This document shows, in pieces, positions 1 to 7,380 of a stretch of 12,167 nucleotides of DNA; the stretch's first letter is position 1; every line of letters begins with the position of its first letter. The translations under genes and the position numbers were made by a program. The notes below the pieces were generated by a model that did not search any database, had not been told where the DNA came from, and worked only from the letters and a program-made list of their open reading frames with translations. The stretch spans positions 1 to 12,167 of the forward strand of contig VAZH01000105.1 of the NCBI GenBank assembly GCA_005884465.1. Reading direction: 5' to 3'. The stretch comes from Alphaproteobacteria bacterium (GTDB taxonomy: Bacteria > Pseudomonadota > Alphaproteobacteria > Rhizobiales > Xanthobacteraceae).

Positions 1-188
1 GAGCCGACCTTCTCGCGCCAGGCCTCATCGACATAGACATGACATGTCGCGCAGGCACAGGCGCCGCCGCATTCGGCTTCGATGCCCGGAATGGCGTTGC
101 GGATCGCGGCTTCCATCACGGTCGCGCCGTTCTCGACATCAATGGTGCGGGTTTCGCCGGTATGGTCGACAAAGCTGATTTTGGCCAT
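1..188 (-). CDS. [2Fe-2S] ferredoxin, adrenodoxin type (partial, C-terminus outside window)
   Basis: This is the N-terminal 62 residues of a small electron-transfer protein read leftward from the ATG at 186-188; the rest lies beyond the left edge. The translation begins [20 protein letters not shown] and contains [12 protein letters not shown]. That gives the C-x5-C-x2-C spacing which supplies three of the four cysteine ligands of the [2Fe-2S] cluster in adrenodoxin/putidaredoxin-type ferredoxins. The fourth cysteine should lie in the missing part. Such ferredoxins serve cytochrome P450s, ring-hydroxylating enzymes or iron-sulfur biogenesis, and the partner cannot be told from here. The only visible neighbour is the Hpt gene upstream, separated by 279 bp with two inverted repeats, so they need not be co-transcribed. 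The start has only a weak ribosome-binding site, but the N-terminus fits the family. The family is clear; the specific role is unknown. Confidence 0.9.
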   Translation of the reverse strand, partial: MAKISFVDHTGETRTIDVENGATVMEAAIRNAIPGIEAECGGACACATCHVYVDEAWREKVG

Positions 189-261
189 GTTTACTCGTGC
201 TGCCGGATAAGGAGGTCCGGGCTGTCCTATAACGGGTCGATCCGCTCCGCGCTAGTGCGGG

Positions 262-317
262 GGATTTGACATTCGCATCAGCATATCCGGCGAGTCCTCC
301 ATGCGAATGTCAAATCC
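262..317. repeat. 17-bp perfect inverted repeat A (22-nt loop)
   Basis: The arms at 262-278 (GGATTTGACATTCGCAT) and 301-317 are perfect reverse complements, separated by 22 nt. They lie between the 3' end of the Hpt gene and the 5' end of the ferredoxin gene. No T-run follows on either strand, so this is not a classic intrinsic terminator. It could be a mobile-type intergenic palindrome, an RNA hairpin or a regulator site. It resembles repeat B at 358-411: 12 of the 17 arm positions are identical. Confidence 0.85.
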
Positions 318-357
318 AAAAACCGCACCAGGAACTAAAATTTGCTGGATGGCCTTT

Positions 358-411
358 CGGTTCTAACGTTCGCAAAGAGCCCGGCGCGCCGGAGTGCGAA
401 CGTTAGAACCG
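358..411. repeat. 17-bp perfect inverted repeat B (20-nt loop)
   Basis: The arms at 358-374 (CGGTTCTAACGTTCGCA) and 395-411 are perfect reverse complements around a 20-nt loop. The loop itself contains a 12-bp palindrome, CCGGCGCGCCGG, at 381-392. Aligned with repeat A, the arms share the pattern GGWTYTRACRTTCGCA, so the two look like diverged members of one family. The element sits about 57 bp beyond the Hpt stop codon and could affect the 3' end of that transcript. No T-run follows it. Confidence 0.85.
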
Positions 412-467
412 GGGCACTAGCGGTCGAAGCGAAACCTGCAGCGCGCTTTGCGTTTTGATGGGCGAGA

Positions 468-845
468 TCAGGACTGGCGCAAGATCGCATCGATTGCGAT
501 GCGCGCCTGCACGATCGCCTCGTTGAGGTCGCTGAGCGCCTCGGACGGATCGTGGCCGTTCAGTACTGCGGCTTCCAGTTGGCCGGCGGCATCGGCAACG
601 CCGGATGCGCCGATTGCGCGTGCCGAACCCTTCAGCGTATGCGCCAGCGCACCCGCGTCAGCAAGCGAGGCGGCGAGACTGCCGATCAGGCTGGCCGCCT
701 GGGCCGAAAACATCGTCAGCACCTCGCGCTCAAGCCCGGCGTCGCCAAGGGTCATGCGTTGGAGATGGTCCATGTCGATCGGACCGTCATCGGGAGCGAG
801 CGGCGGCGATGGCATCCAGGCAATCCGTTCCAGATGAAGCGGCAT
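468..845 (-). CDS. Hpt-domain (histidine phosphotransfer) protein
   Basis: This small phosphotransfer protein of about 125 residues is read leftward from the ATG at 843-845. Its core HTLKGSARAIG matches the Hpt active-site helix (HxLKGSA), with the phosphorylatable histidine at about residue 69. Flanking segments are alanine- and leucine-rich and helical, as expected for a four-helix Hpt bundle. No kinase or receiver domain is attached, so it should relay phosphate between a separate hybrid kinase and a response regulator in the cytoplasm. An alternative start at 813-815 would remove ten residues. Upstream, GGGAG lies 13 nt before the first ATG and CGGA 8 nt before the second, so neither start is decisive. 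The reading frame stays open to 974, but that extension would cover the TTAACCAT site at 909-916 and looks non-coding. The gene is divergent from the large polar protein. The partner proteins are unknown. Confidence 0.82.
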   Translation of the reverse strand: MPLHLERIAWMPSPPLAPDDGPIDMDHLQRMTLGDAGLEREVLTMFSAQAASLIGSLAASLADAGALAHTLKGSARAIGASGVADAAGQLEAAVLNGHDPSEALSDLNEAIVQARIAIDAILRQS

Positions 846-908
846 GCGATAACCAATTCTCCCGCCCGACCGATCCGGCAGTGAATTTTCCGGCAGCCAA
901 TCACGGAA

Positions 909-916
909 ATGGTTAA
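909..916 (-). promoter_or_regulatory. CtrA-type half-site (TTAACCAT) upstream of the Hpt gene
   Basis: On the minus strand these bases read TTAACCAT, the half-site form of the CtrA box known from Caulobacter and other alphaproteobacteria. It lies about 64 bp upstream of the proposed Hpt start, a plausible distance for promoter control. An 8-bp match can occur by chance, so this is suggestive only. Confidence 0.4.
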
Positions 917-1030
917 CGGAACGTTTGGGTAGCGGCCGCAAGATCGCCTTGTTTTTGGCGAAAAGTAGCCTCAATTGATCGGCTCCAACGAGAATTTTGA
1001 GGAACCGTAAGGCCTTATGGCGCTGGGCTG

Positions 1031-1055
1031 TTAACGATGATTAAGATTGTATTAA
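1031..1055 (+). promoter_or_regulatory. Clustered CtrA-type site (TTAA-N7-TTAA with a third TTAA)
   Basis: TTAA occurs at 1031-1034, 1041-1044 and 1052-1055. The second and third are exactly 7 nt apart, matching the TTAA-N7-TTAA core of the full CtrA binding site; the first and second are 6 nt apart. The cluster is about 180 bp upstream of the large pole-protein start and about 190 bp upstream of the Hpt start. CtrA is the master cell-cycle regulator in alphaproteobacteria. Which promoter it would act on, and whether by activation or repression, is unknown. Confidence 0.5.
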
Positions 1056-1236
1056 TCGCAGCCATTTCATTCGCACCGCTCAACCAATAGGATGTTTCGA
1101 GACGCGGCGGACAAGCCGATGGGAGCGTCGCGGTTTCGCGACCGGCGTGGGGCATGAGATCGGCTTCGGGCGTGCGGGGGCGTTCGCGCGATAATCTCCG
1201 GGATGCGTAAAAGTAACACGAGGGCTCAGACTGAAC

Positions 1237-4200
1237 ATGGCGAACAATCCCAAGAAGGTCAAAGACCCTACCGAAGTCGCGCTTTCTGCCATTCAGGAAG
1301 CCTTGAACATCAGCGACGGGGCAGCGGCCGACAGCGCGCGGAGTTCAGTCCATAGCGATGCCGCGCCGACAAACGCATCTTCCACATCTTCCGCATCGAC
1401 CCCGGCCTACAACGAGAGCGCATTCGATAGCCGGCCAAACGAGGATCGGCCGACCTTCGAGCCCATCGAGGAGCCGCGCCCGACCCGCCGCGCCGCCAAC
1501 GACGACCGCGAAACCATCGGCCAGATCCTGCAGGCCATTCAGAAGGGCCGGCCCGCCCGCAATGTCTATACGCTTGCCACAATCTTCGCCGGGGTCTGGC
1601 TTGTCGGCGCCGGACTGCTGACCGTCAGCTTTCTGCCCTCGTTACAGGCGGCGATTGGTCAGGGCAGCGGCGGCACGCTGGTGTTGGCGGGCCTGGCGGC
1701 ATTGTTCTTTGCCCCGGTACTGCTCTTTTATTTCCTGGCGAGCCTTTCCTGGCGCGGCCAGGAATTACGCATGATCGCGCAGTCGATGGCGCAGGTCGCG
1801 ATCCGCTTTTCGGAACCTGAGGGCGCGGCAAGCGATTCAATGGTGACCGTTGGTCAGGCGATCCGGCGCGAGGTCGCGGCCATGGGCGACGGCGTCGAAC
1901 GCGCCATTGCACGCGCCGGCGAACTCGAAACTCTGGTTGCCAATGAAGTCGCCGCGCTTGAGCGCGCTTACAGCGACAACGAGGTGCGAATCCGCGCTTT
2001 GCTGCAGGATATCGCGCATCAGCGCGACAATCTGGTCGGCCAGGCCGAGCAGGTTCGTAGCGCCATCTCCGGCGTGCAGATCGACCTGCGCCACGATATC
2101 GCGCTGATCTCGGATGCGATCGCCTCCCGCGTCGACGAGGTCGCAAAGAGCATCACCGGTGCGCTGGAAGAACGCGGCGCCCACATCACAAGTGCGCTCA
2201 GCAATGCCGGCGACAACATGATCCTCGCGCTCGGGGAGCGCGGCGGCGACCTGCTTGACCGTCTCGAGGAAGCCAGCGCCGAAACCACGCGCGCGGTGCT
2301 CGACGCCAGCGAGCGCCTCACCAGCAGCCTCAACTTCAAGACCGGACACGTACATGACGAGTTCGCCGAGCTGGCCGACCGCGTCCACGAGGTGCTGAAC
2401 GAGCGGATCGACCGCATCACCGGCGAATTCGAGCAGCGCTCATCCACCATCGTCGACGGTATTTCCGACCGGACCGAACAGGTTCATGACTCGCTGAAGA
2501 ATTCCAGCGACTCGCTGCTGCTGGAACTTGAGCTGCGCAGTGGCGATCTGGTCAGCAAGATCGATGAAGCCGGCAACCGCCTGGCGACCCAAATCATCAC
2601 CTCCGGCGACAAGGCCAGCGATGCGCTGGACGTAACCGTGAACTCGCTGGTGGCGAAGGTCATCAGCCAGACCGAGACCGCGCACGATACGCTCTCCTTG
2701 CAGATGAGCGCGTTCGATGAACTGGTGAAGAACCAGGGCACCGAACTTGCGGAAAAATTCGCGCGCGACAGCGGCACGCTCGGTGCCATCATTACCCGCC
2801 ACATCTCGGAATTCGACCGCACCGTCAAAACCTTTGGCGGCGAGATCGTCGATCGCATGGGGCAGCGCACCGAGCATATCGCGGAAACCTTGAAGACCTA
2901 TGTCGACACCTTCGACACCCGCTTGACTTCGAATGGCGGCGAAATCACCGCTTCGCTGGACCAGCGGCTGCTGCAATTCGAGACCACACTCGGCACCCGC
3001 GTCGCCAATCTCGATACCTCGCTCGACAGCAAGATCAAATCCTTCGATGCATCCATCGACGGCCGTCTCAAATCGCTCGAACAGACCTTCGATACGCGGG
3101 CGAAGTCGGTGACCGAAACCATCGACGGCCGCCTTGGCTCGCTGGCCTCGTCCCTGACCGATGGTGCCGCGCAGGCGATCCAATCGATCGACTCGCGCCT
3201 GACCCACCTTACCTCCTCGCTGACCGATGGCACCGCACAGGCGATCGAAGCCGTCGACCGGCGCATCTCCAGCGTGACCCAGACCATCGACGGCCGCAGC
3301 GCCTACCTGACCGACACCATTACGGCCCGGTTCCAGGAAATCCACCAGGGCATCGAAAGCAGGGTCGGCGCGGTCGCCAACGACATCGATGTGCGAGTTG
3401 CACAATTCGAAGACCTGCTGGGTTCGCGTATCGAAGCCGTGGCGGGTCGCATCGAGAGCAGCGGGCGGCAAGCCAGTGAAGGTCTCATGGCACGCGCCGA
3501 AGAACTTTCGCTTGGGATCAAGTCCCACGTTGAAGATGCGGAGCGCTCGCTGACCAACCTCGTGGTGAACACCAGCGAGACCATTCAGACCGGCGCACGC
3601 GCCGCGCAGCAATCGCTGCTTTCGGTTTCCTCCGATGTCGGCGCGCAGCTGAAGCTGACCTCGGCGGAGGTCGAACGCACCCTCACCGCCGTCGGCAGCG
3701 GTGCGGCGGACTCGATTGTGAGCAGCGCCCGCGATGCGCAGTCCATGCTGGTGACGGCCTCCGGCGATGCCGCCAACCAGGTCAAATTGCTGTCGGCCGA
3801 CGTCGAACGAACGCTTTCCGCCGCCGGTACCGCGACCGCCGCGTCGATCCTCTCTGGCGCGCGCGAAGTGCAGACCACGCTGGTCACCGCTTCCTCGGAT
3901 GCCGCCAACCACGTCAAGACATTGGCGGCCGACGTTGAACAAACGCTCTCCGCCGCCGGGACCGCAGCCGCCGCGTCAATTCTCTCCGGCGCTCGTGAAG
4001 TCCAGTCCACGCTCGTCACCGCGTCCGCGGATGCTGCCAACCATGTCAAGTCGCTGGCGACCGATGTCGAACGGTCGCTGTCCATCGCAGGGACTTCCAC
4101 CGCCGAATCGATTGTCGCTGGTGCGCGCGAGGCTCAAGGCACGCTCGTCACCGCATCTTCAGACGCCGCCAACCACGTCAAGTCGCTGGCGGTCGATGTC

Positions 4201-6357
4201 GAACGTACATTGACGGCGGTCGGGGCCGACACTGCCGCCTCGGTCCTGAACAGCGCGCGCGAGGCGCAAAATGCGCTCAATGCGACGTCCGCCGACGCTG
4301 CCAGCCAGATCAAGGCGATCTCCGCGGATATCGAGCGGTCGCTCAGCACAGTCACCGCAAGCACCACGGATCATATCCAGAGCAGCGCGCTTAATGCGCA
4401 GAGCGTGCTGGTGGCCGCCTCCAACGAAGTCAGTTCGCAGGTCAAGTCGACCTCCGCAGAAATCGAACGCGCGGTTCTCGCCGCCAGCGGTGCTTTCGGT
4501 TCCACCATGACCGGCAAGACCGACGAAATCGTCACTTACGTGCAACAGCAGACCGATCGTCTGGCGCAGATGATCGACGGCAAGCGCGGATCGCTGGTGG
4601 AGGCGATCAGCGCCAAGACCAATCAACTCACGGTCGATATCGACCGCGTCACGTCGGATGCCCTGAAGTCGATCGAGAACCGGGGACAAACCTTCTCGCA
4701 GTCGGTGTTGAGCACCGGGTCCGACGTCGCGCGGACGATCACATCGGCGGGCGAATTGGCCACAGGTGCCGTCGGCAAGTCGCTGAAGGACCTGGAGCAG
4801 GCGTCGCGAGCGGCGATCGACCAGTCACGCCAGGTGTCAGTCGCCGCCGTCACCGAAATGCAGGAAACCAGCAAGATCCTGCGAACCGACACGGTCGCGC
4901 TGTTCGAACGCTTGCGCGAAGGCAATATCCTGTTGCAGGAAGTGCTGACCGGCGCCCACGACAATCTCAATTCGCTGGAGCGCGCCCTGGTCACGCGCGT
5001 GGCCGACTTCGTGTCAGCCATGAATGACGTCACCTCGCGCAACGGCGTCGCCAGCCAGACGCTGCAAAACCAGTTGAATATCTTCAACACGACAACCAGC
5101 AAGGCGCTCGAGGATCTCGGCTCGCTTTCCGGCCAGTTCGAGACCCATGGCAAGGCGCTGGTCGATGCCGCGGTTCTGGTCGAGCAAAGCAACCGCAACA
5201 CCACCGCCTCGATTTCCGAACGCAAGTCGGCGCTGGAGTCGCTGGTCACCACGATTGATCTGCGCACCGCCGATCTCGATCAGCGATTGTCGCGGTTCAC
5301 CGGCCTGCTCGACGAATCGCTGGCGGCCGCGGAAGAGCGCGCCCGCGATATCGCACGCGTGGTGGCGGAAACCGCCGGCGCGGGTTCTGCCGCGATCAGC
5401 CGGCAGTTCGAGGCCGTTCGCTCCACCGCCGAAGAGGAACGCCGCCTGACCGCCGAGGCGATGACCGAAATCTACCAGCAGAGCACGCAGGAAGCGGATG
5501 CGATGTTCACGCAGTCTGCGGAAAGGTTCGCGAACATGGTGGCGAGCATGAAGCAGATGGCTGCCGAAATGCACAACGAACTCGAGGCCACCCGCAACGA
5601 GCTTCGCCGCGGCGTGCTGGAAATGCCGCAGGAGGCCGCCGAGAGCACCGCGCAGATGCGGAAAGTGATCGTCGACCAGATCGAGGCCTTGGCGGAACTG
5701 AACCGCATCGTCGCCCATCACGGCCGCGGGCTCGACGTCGTGAGCGAGGGCCGCTCGAACTCGCATCGCGAGGAAGAGCCGATGATGGTCGCCGCCGGCG
5801 GGCGCAGTGCACCACGCATGCGCGACGGCGGCAGCGCCTCGAACCTGCCGCCGCCGGACCTGGGCGGGCCTTCCTCGCGCCGCACCGAAGCGCCGCCGGT
5901 TTCCCCCGCGAGCGCTGATCAAGGGCGCGATGGATGGCTTTCCGACCTGTTGAACCGCACCGATGCCGGCGCCGGCAACCGTGACGTCCAGCGTGGCCGC
6001 CCGCAGCAGGCGGGCGGCGGCAACCCGCTGGAGTCGCTTTCGCTCGACATCGGCCGCCTGATGGATCGCAATCTCGCCGCCGAGATGTGGGATCGCTATC
6101 AGCGCGGCGAGAGCAAGGCTTTCTCCAAGCGGCTCTACACGCCGGCCGGCCAGAAGGCCTTCGATGAAGTCGCCCGCAAATATCGCGCCGACCGCAATTT
6201 CAAGCAGACCGTCGACCGCTACATCGTCGAGTTCGAGCGCCTGCTCGACGAGGTCGCGCGCGACGAAGGCGGGGCTGCTGCGCTTCGTGGCCACCTGATC
6301 TCGGAGACCGGCCTCGTCTATACCCTGCTCGCCCACGCGGCGGGACGGTTAGGGTAA
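1237..6357 (+). CDS. Growth pole ring protein GPR/RgsE-like giant coiled-coil membrane protein
   Basis: This 1706-residue protein has a disordered, polar N-terminus (1-105), two hydrophobic segments (about 111-133 and 147-171), a very long helical coiled-coil rod (about 200-1500), a Pro/Gly/Ser-rich linker (about 1500-1580) and a compact conserved C-terminal domain (about 1590-1706, including EMWDRYQRGE and FKQTVDRYIVEFERLLDE). Basic residues before the first and after the second hydrophobic segment suggest that both ends and the rod are cytoplasmic. I find no cysteine, and tryptophan occurs only next to the membrane segments and near the C-terminus. The rod carries 22- and 44-residue repeats of apolipoprotein-like, 11-residue-based periodicity. 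This architecture matches GPR of Agrobacterium (about 2100 residues) and RgsE of Sinorhizobium, which form a ring at the growing pole and are needed for unipolar growth. Such genes are often labelled kinesin-like or ATPase, but I see no Walker motif. The assignment rests on architecture recalled from the family and is not an alignment. Confidence 0.75.
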   Translation: MANNPKKVKDPTEVALSAIQEALNISDGAAADSARSSVHSDAAPTNASSTSSASTPAYNESAFDSRPNEDRPTFEPIEEPRPTRRAANDDRETIGQILQAIQKGRPARNVYTLATIFAGVWLVGAGLLTVSFLPSLQAAIGQGSGGTLVLAGLAALFFAPVLLFYFLASLSWRGQELRMIAQSMAQVAIRFSEPEGAASDSMVTVGQAIRREVAAMGDGVERAIARAGELETLVANEVAALERAYSDNEVRIRALLQDIAHQRDNLVGQAEQVRSAISGVQIDLRHDIALISDAIASRVDEVAKSITGALEERGAHITSALSNAGDNMILALGERGGDLLDRLEEASAETTRAVLDASERLTSSLNFKTGHVHDEFAELADRVHEVLNERIDRITGEFEQRSSTIVDGISDRTEQVHDSLKNSSDSLLLELELRSGDLVSKIDEAGNRLATQIITSGDKASDALDVTVNSLVAKVISQTETAHDTLSLQMSAFDELVKNQGTELAEKFARDSGTLGAIITRHISEFDRTVKTFGGEIVDRMGQRTEHIAETLKTYVDTFDTRLTSNGGEITASLDQRLLQFETTLGTRVANLDTSLDSKIKSFDASIDGRLKSLEQTFDTRAKSVTETIDGRLGSLASSLTDGAAQAIQSIDSRLTHLTSSLTDGTAQAIEAVDRRISSVTQTIDGRSAYLTDTITARFQEIHQGIESRVGAVANDIDVRVAQFEDLLGSRIEAVAGRIESSGRQASEGLMARAEELSLGIKSHVEDAERSLTNLVVNTSETIQTGARAAQQSLLSVSSDVGAQLKLTSAEVERTLTAVGSGAADSIVSSARDAQSMLVTASGDAANQVKLLSADVERTLSAAGTATAASILSGAREVQTTLVTASSDAANHVKTLAADVEQTLSAAGTAAAASILSGAREVQSTLVTASADAANHVKSLATDVERSLSIAGTSTAESIVAGAREAQGTLVTASSDAANHVKSLAVDVERTLTAVGADTAASVLNSAREAQNALNATSADAASQIKAISADIERSLSTVTASTTDHIQSSALNAQSVLVAASNEVSSQVKSTSAEIERAVLAASGAFGSTMTGKTDEIVTYVQQQTDRLAQMIDGKRGSLVEAISAKTNQLTVDIDRVTSDALKSIENRGQTFSQSVLSTGSDVARTITSAGELATGAVGKSLKDLEQASRAAIDQSRQVSVAAVTEMQETSKILRTDTVALFERLREGNILLQEVLTGAHDNLNSLERALVTRVADFVSAMNDVTSRNGVASQTLQNQLNIFNTTTSKALEDLGSLSGQFETHGKALVDAAVLVEQSNRNTTASISERKSALESLVTTIDLRTADLDQRLSRFTGLLDESLAAAEERARDIARVVAETAGAGSAAISRQFEAVRSTAEEERRLTAEAMTEIYQQSTQEADAMFTQSAERFANMVASMKQMAAEMHNELEATRNELRRGVLEMPQEAAESTAQMRKVIVDQIEALAELNRIVAHHGRGLDVVSEGRSNSHREEEPMMVAAGGRSAPRMRDGGSASNLPPPDLGGPSSRRTEAPPVSPASADQGRDGWLSDLLNRTDAGAGNRDVQRGRPQQAGGGNPLESLSLDIGRLMDRNLAAEMWDRYQRGESKAFSKRLYTPAGQKAFDEVARKYRADRNFKQTVDRYIVEFERLLDEVARDEGGAAALRGHLISETGLVYTLLAHAAGRLG
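3142..3273 (+). repeat. Two tandem 66-bp (22-residue) repeats inside the rod
   Basis: Two in-frame copies of 66 bp, 3142-3207 and 3208-3273, encode LASSLTDGAAQAIQSIDSRL-type 22-residue units that share SSLTDGxAQAI. Around them TIDGR recurs with related spacing. Twenty-two residues is two 11-residue turns, as in apolipoprotein-like amphipathic helices, so this is a local duplication within the rod. Confidence 0.85.
3532..4455 (+). repeat. Seven tandem 132-bp (44-residue) coiled-coil repeats
   Basis: In-frame units start at 3532, 3664, 3796, 3928, 4060, 4192 and 4324, exactly 132 bp apart, and an eighth begins at 4456 and decays. They correspond to residues 766-1073. The consensus core is ADVERTLSAAGT, then ASILSGAREVQ, then TLVTASSDAANHVKSLA. 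The units starting at 3796, 3928 and 4060 are most alike, and the outer units are more diverged. Forty-four residues equals four 11-residue periods, so copy number can change without breaking the helical phase. Confidence 0.92.
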
Positions 6358-6377
6358 GCTTCATCTGAGCGCACAAG

Positions 6378-6407
6378 AAAAACGGAGGCAGCGATGCCTC
6401 CGTTTTT
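6378..6407. terminator. Bidirectional intrinsic terminator
   Basis: A perfect 13-bp stem (6378-6390 with 6395-6407) closes a GCGA tetraloop of the stable GNRA class. The GC core is flanked by five A on the left and five T on the right, so it presents a T-run to transcription from either side. It lies 20 bp after the pole-protein stop and about 36 bp after the mlaD stop, between converging genes, and should end both transcripts. Confidence 0.92.
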
Positions 6408-6443
6408 GTCTTGGGGGTTCGCAACCGGCGTGTGATCGAAACG

Positions 6444-7316
6444 CTACTGCCGCTTCCTCTCGGCCGCCGCCGCGGGGCCGGGCTTCGGAGGTTCCGCCGG
6501 CGTGCTGGCGTTGGCCGGGCCGAACAAGAGCCGCGTCGGGTTGCGGTCGAGATTGTTCACCGCGCGACTGATGTCGCCGAGCGTGCGGCGGCCGTCAGCT
6601 ATCAAAAGACCCGATCGCTTGTCGAAATCCTCCGCCAGTTCGCGGATCGACTTCACTGCCTGGAACAGCTCGCCGCCCTCCTTGCCGCCGGCCAGCGTGT
6701 TCAGGCCCAGCATGAGGTTGTCGGCCTTGCCCATCACGCCGTCGACTTTAAGCATGACGCTGTCGATCTTCTCGGAATTGCGCGCCAGCGACGTGGTGAA
6801 GGTCTCCAGGTTATGCAGCGAGTTCTTCACCGCCTCCTGATTGTCGGCGACCACCCTGTTGATGTTCTGCAGCGTGCCGCGGATTGCCTCGGTGACGTCC
6901 TGCAGCGCGTTGGGATCGGCCGTCAGCGTGGGGACCCCGTCCTCATCCAGCGGAACCGACGGCGCGGCCTCCTCGCCGCCCTTCAGCGATATCGCTGCGA
7001 CTCCGGTCAGCCCCTGAAATTCGAGCCCGACGAGGGTGTCTTTGCGAAGCGGAGCGTTATTCTCGACCATGGCGAGTGCGACGACACGACGCGGGTTGTC
7101 GAGTTTTACCGAGATCACCTCACCTACCCGGATACCGTTGAAGTTGACGCTGCCGCCGTTGCGCAGGCCGGCCGCGGGCCCTTCGAACACAATACGCAAG
7201 GGGCTGCGCGCCTTGGTGGTGTGGAGGGACTGGAACCACAGCACAAAGCCGAACGCCGCGGCAATCACCGCCAGCGTGAACGATCCGATCAGGACGAAGT
7301 TCGCCCGCGTTTCCAT
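6444..7316 (-). CDS. mlaD: MlaD-type MCE-domain phospholipid-binding protein
   Basis: This is the substrate-binding subunit of an Mla-type ABC transporter, 290 residues long. One N-terminal membrane anchor (about 7-28) is followed by an MCE domain (about 38-115) with family patterns such as GGSVNFNGIRVGEV and EFQGLTGVAAISLKGG. A helical tail (about 135-260) then ends in a Pro/Ala-rich stretch. MCE proteins form hexameric rings in the periplasm on the inner membrane and pass phospholipids between the membranes. I chose the ATG at 7314-7316 because GGGAG lies 7 nt upstream and METRANFVLIG is a typical MlaD start; a longer open frame to 7352 has no such support. It is the last gene of the minus-strand mlaE-mlaF-mlaD set, 138 bp after mlaF, and ends at the shared terminator. 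No PqiC-like lipoprotein gene follows here. Confidence 0.93.
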   Translation of the reverse strand: METRANFVLIGSFTLAVIAAAFGFVLWFQSLHTTKARSPLRIVFEGPAAGLRNGGSVNFNGIRVGEVISVKLDNPRRVVALAMVENNAPLRKDTLVGLEFQGLTGVAAISLKGGEEAAPSVPLDEDGVPTLTADPNALQDVTEAIRGTLQNINRVVADNQEAVKNSLHNLETFTTSLARNSEKIDSVMLKVDGVMGKADNLMLGLNTLAGGKEGGELFQAVKSIRELAEDFDKRSGLLIADGRRTLGDISRAVNNLDRNPTRLLFGPANASTPAEPPKPGPAAAAERKRQ

Positions 7317-7323
7317 CAACCAA

Positions 7324-7328
7324 CTCCC
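7324..7328 (-). promoter_or_regulatory. Ribosome-binding site of mlaD
   Basis: On the minus strand this reads GGGAG, 7 nt upstream of the ATG at 7314-7316. It is the best ribosome-binding site nearby and decides the mlaD start against the longer open frame. Confidence 0.8.
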
Positions 7329-7380
7329 ATACCAGGCCAGTGAATTCAGCACGCTGAATCAGAGCCGTCATTTATCCCCA

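Larger units (their letters stand above)
846..1236. promoter_or_regulatory. Divergent control region between the Hpt gene and the GPR-like gene
   Basis: This 391-bp stretch separates two divergent genes and carries no convincing gene of its own. Its middle (about 1015-1060) is AT-rich against the GC-rich surroundings and holds clustered TTAA motifs. A TTAACCAT half-site lies on the minus strand at 909-916, about 64 bp upstream of the Hpt start. A weak ribosome-binding site, GAGGG at 1220-1224, lies 12 nt before the ATG of the large gene. Minor hairpins (arms 945-948/957-960 and 969-974/997-1002) are too short to interpret. Confidence 0.6.

Noticed and set aside
846..974. 43-residue N-terminal extension of the Hpt protein
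   Set aside because: It covers an AT-richer stretch with the TTAACCAT site and reads like non-coding DNA; the Hpt fold does not need it.
1080..1292. 70-codon minus-strand frame over the start of the large gene
   Set aside because: It overlaps the start and control region of the large gene antisense, with no ribosome-binding site or motif.
2440..3942. 500-codon open frame on the minus strand inside the large coiled-coil gene
   Set aside because: It lies antisense to a strongly patterned protein with in-frame 132-bp repeats. High GC and lack of stops explain it, and its product is Gly/Arg/Asp-rich without any domain pattern.
5014..6336. 440-codon open frame on the minus strand under the 3' half of the large gene
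   Set aside because: It is antisense to the conserved C-terminal domain; its composition is that of a GC-rich shadow frame and no motif is recognisable.
6411..7343. 310-codon plus-strand frame opposite mlaD
   Set aside because: It is antisense to a clear MCE-domain gene with a good ribosome-binding site; its product is Arg/Gln/Val-rich with no domain.
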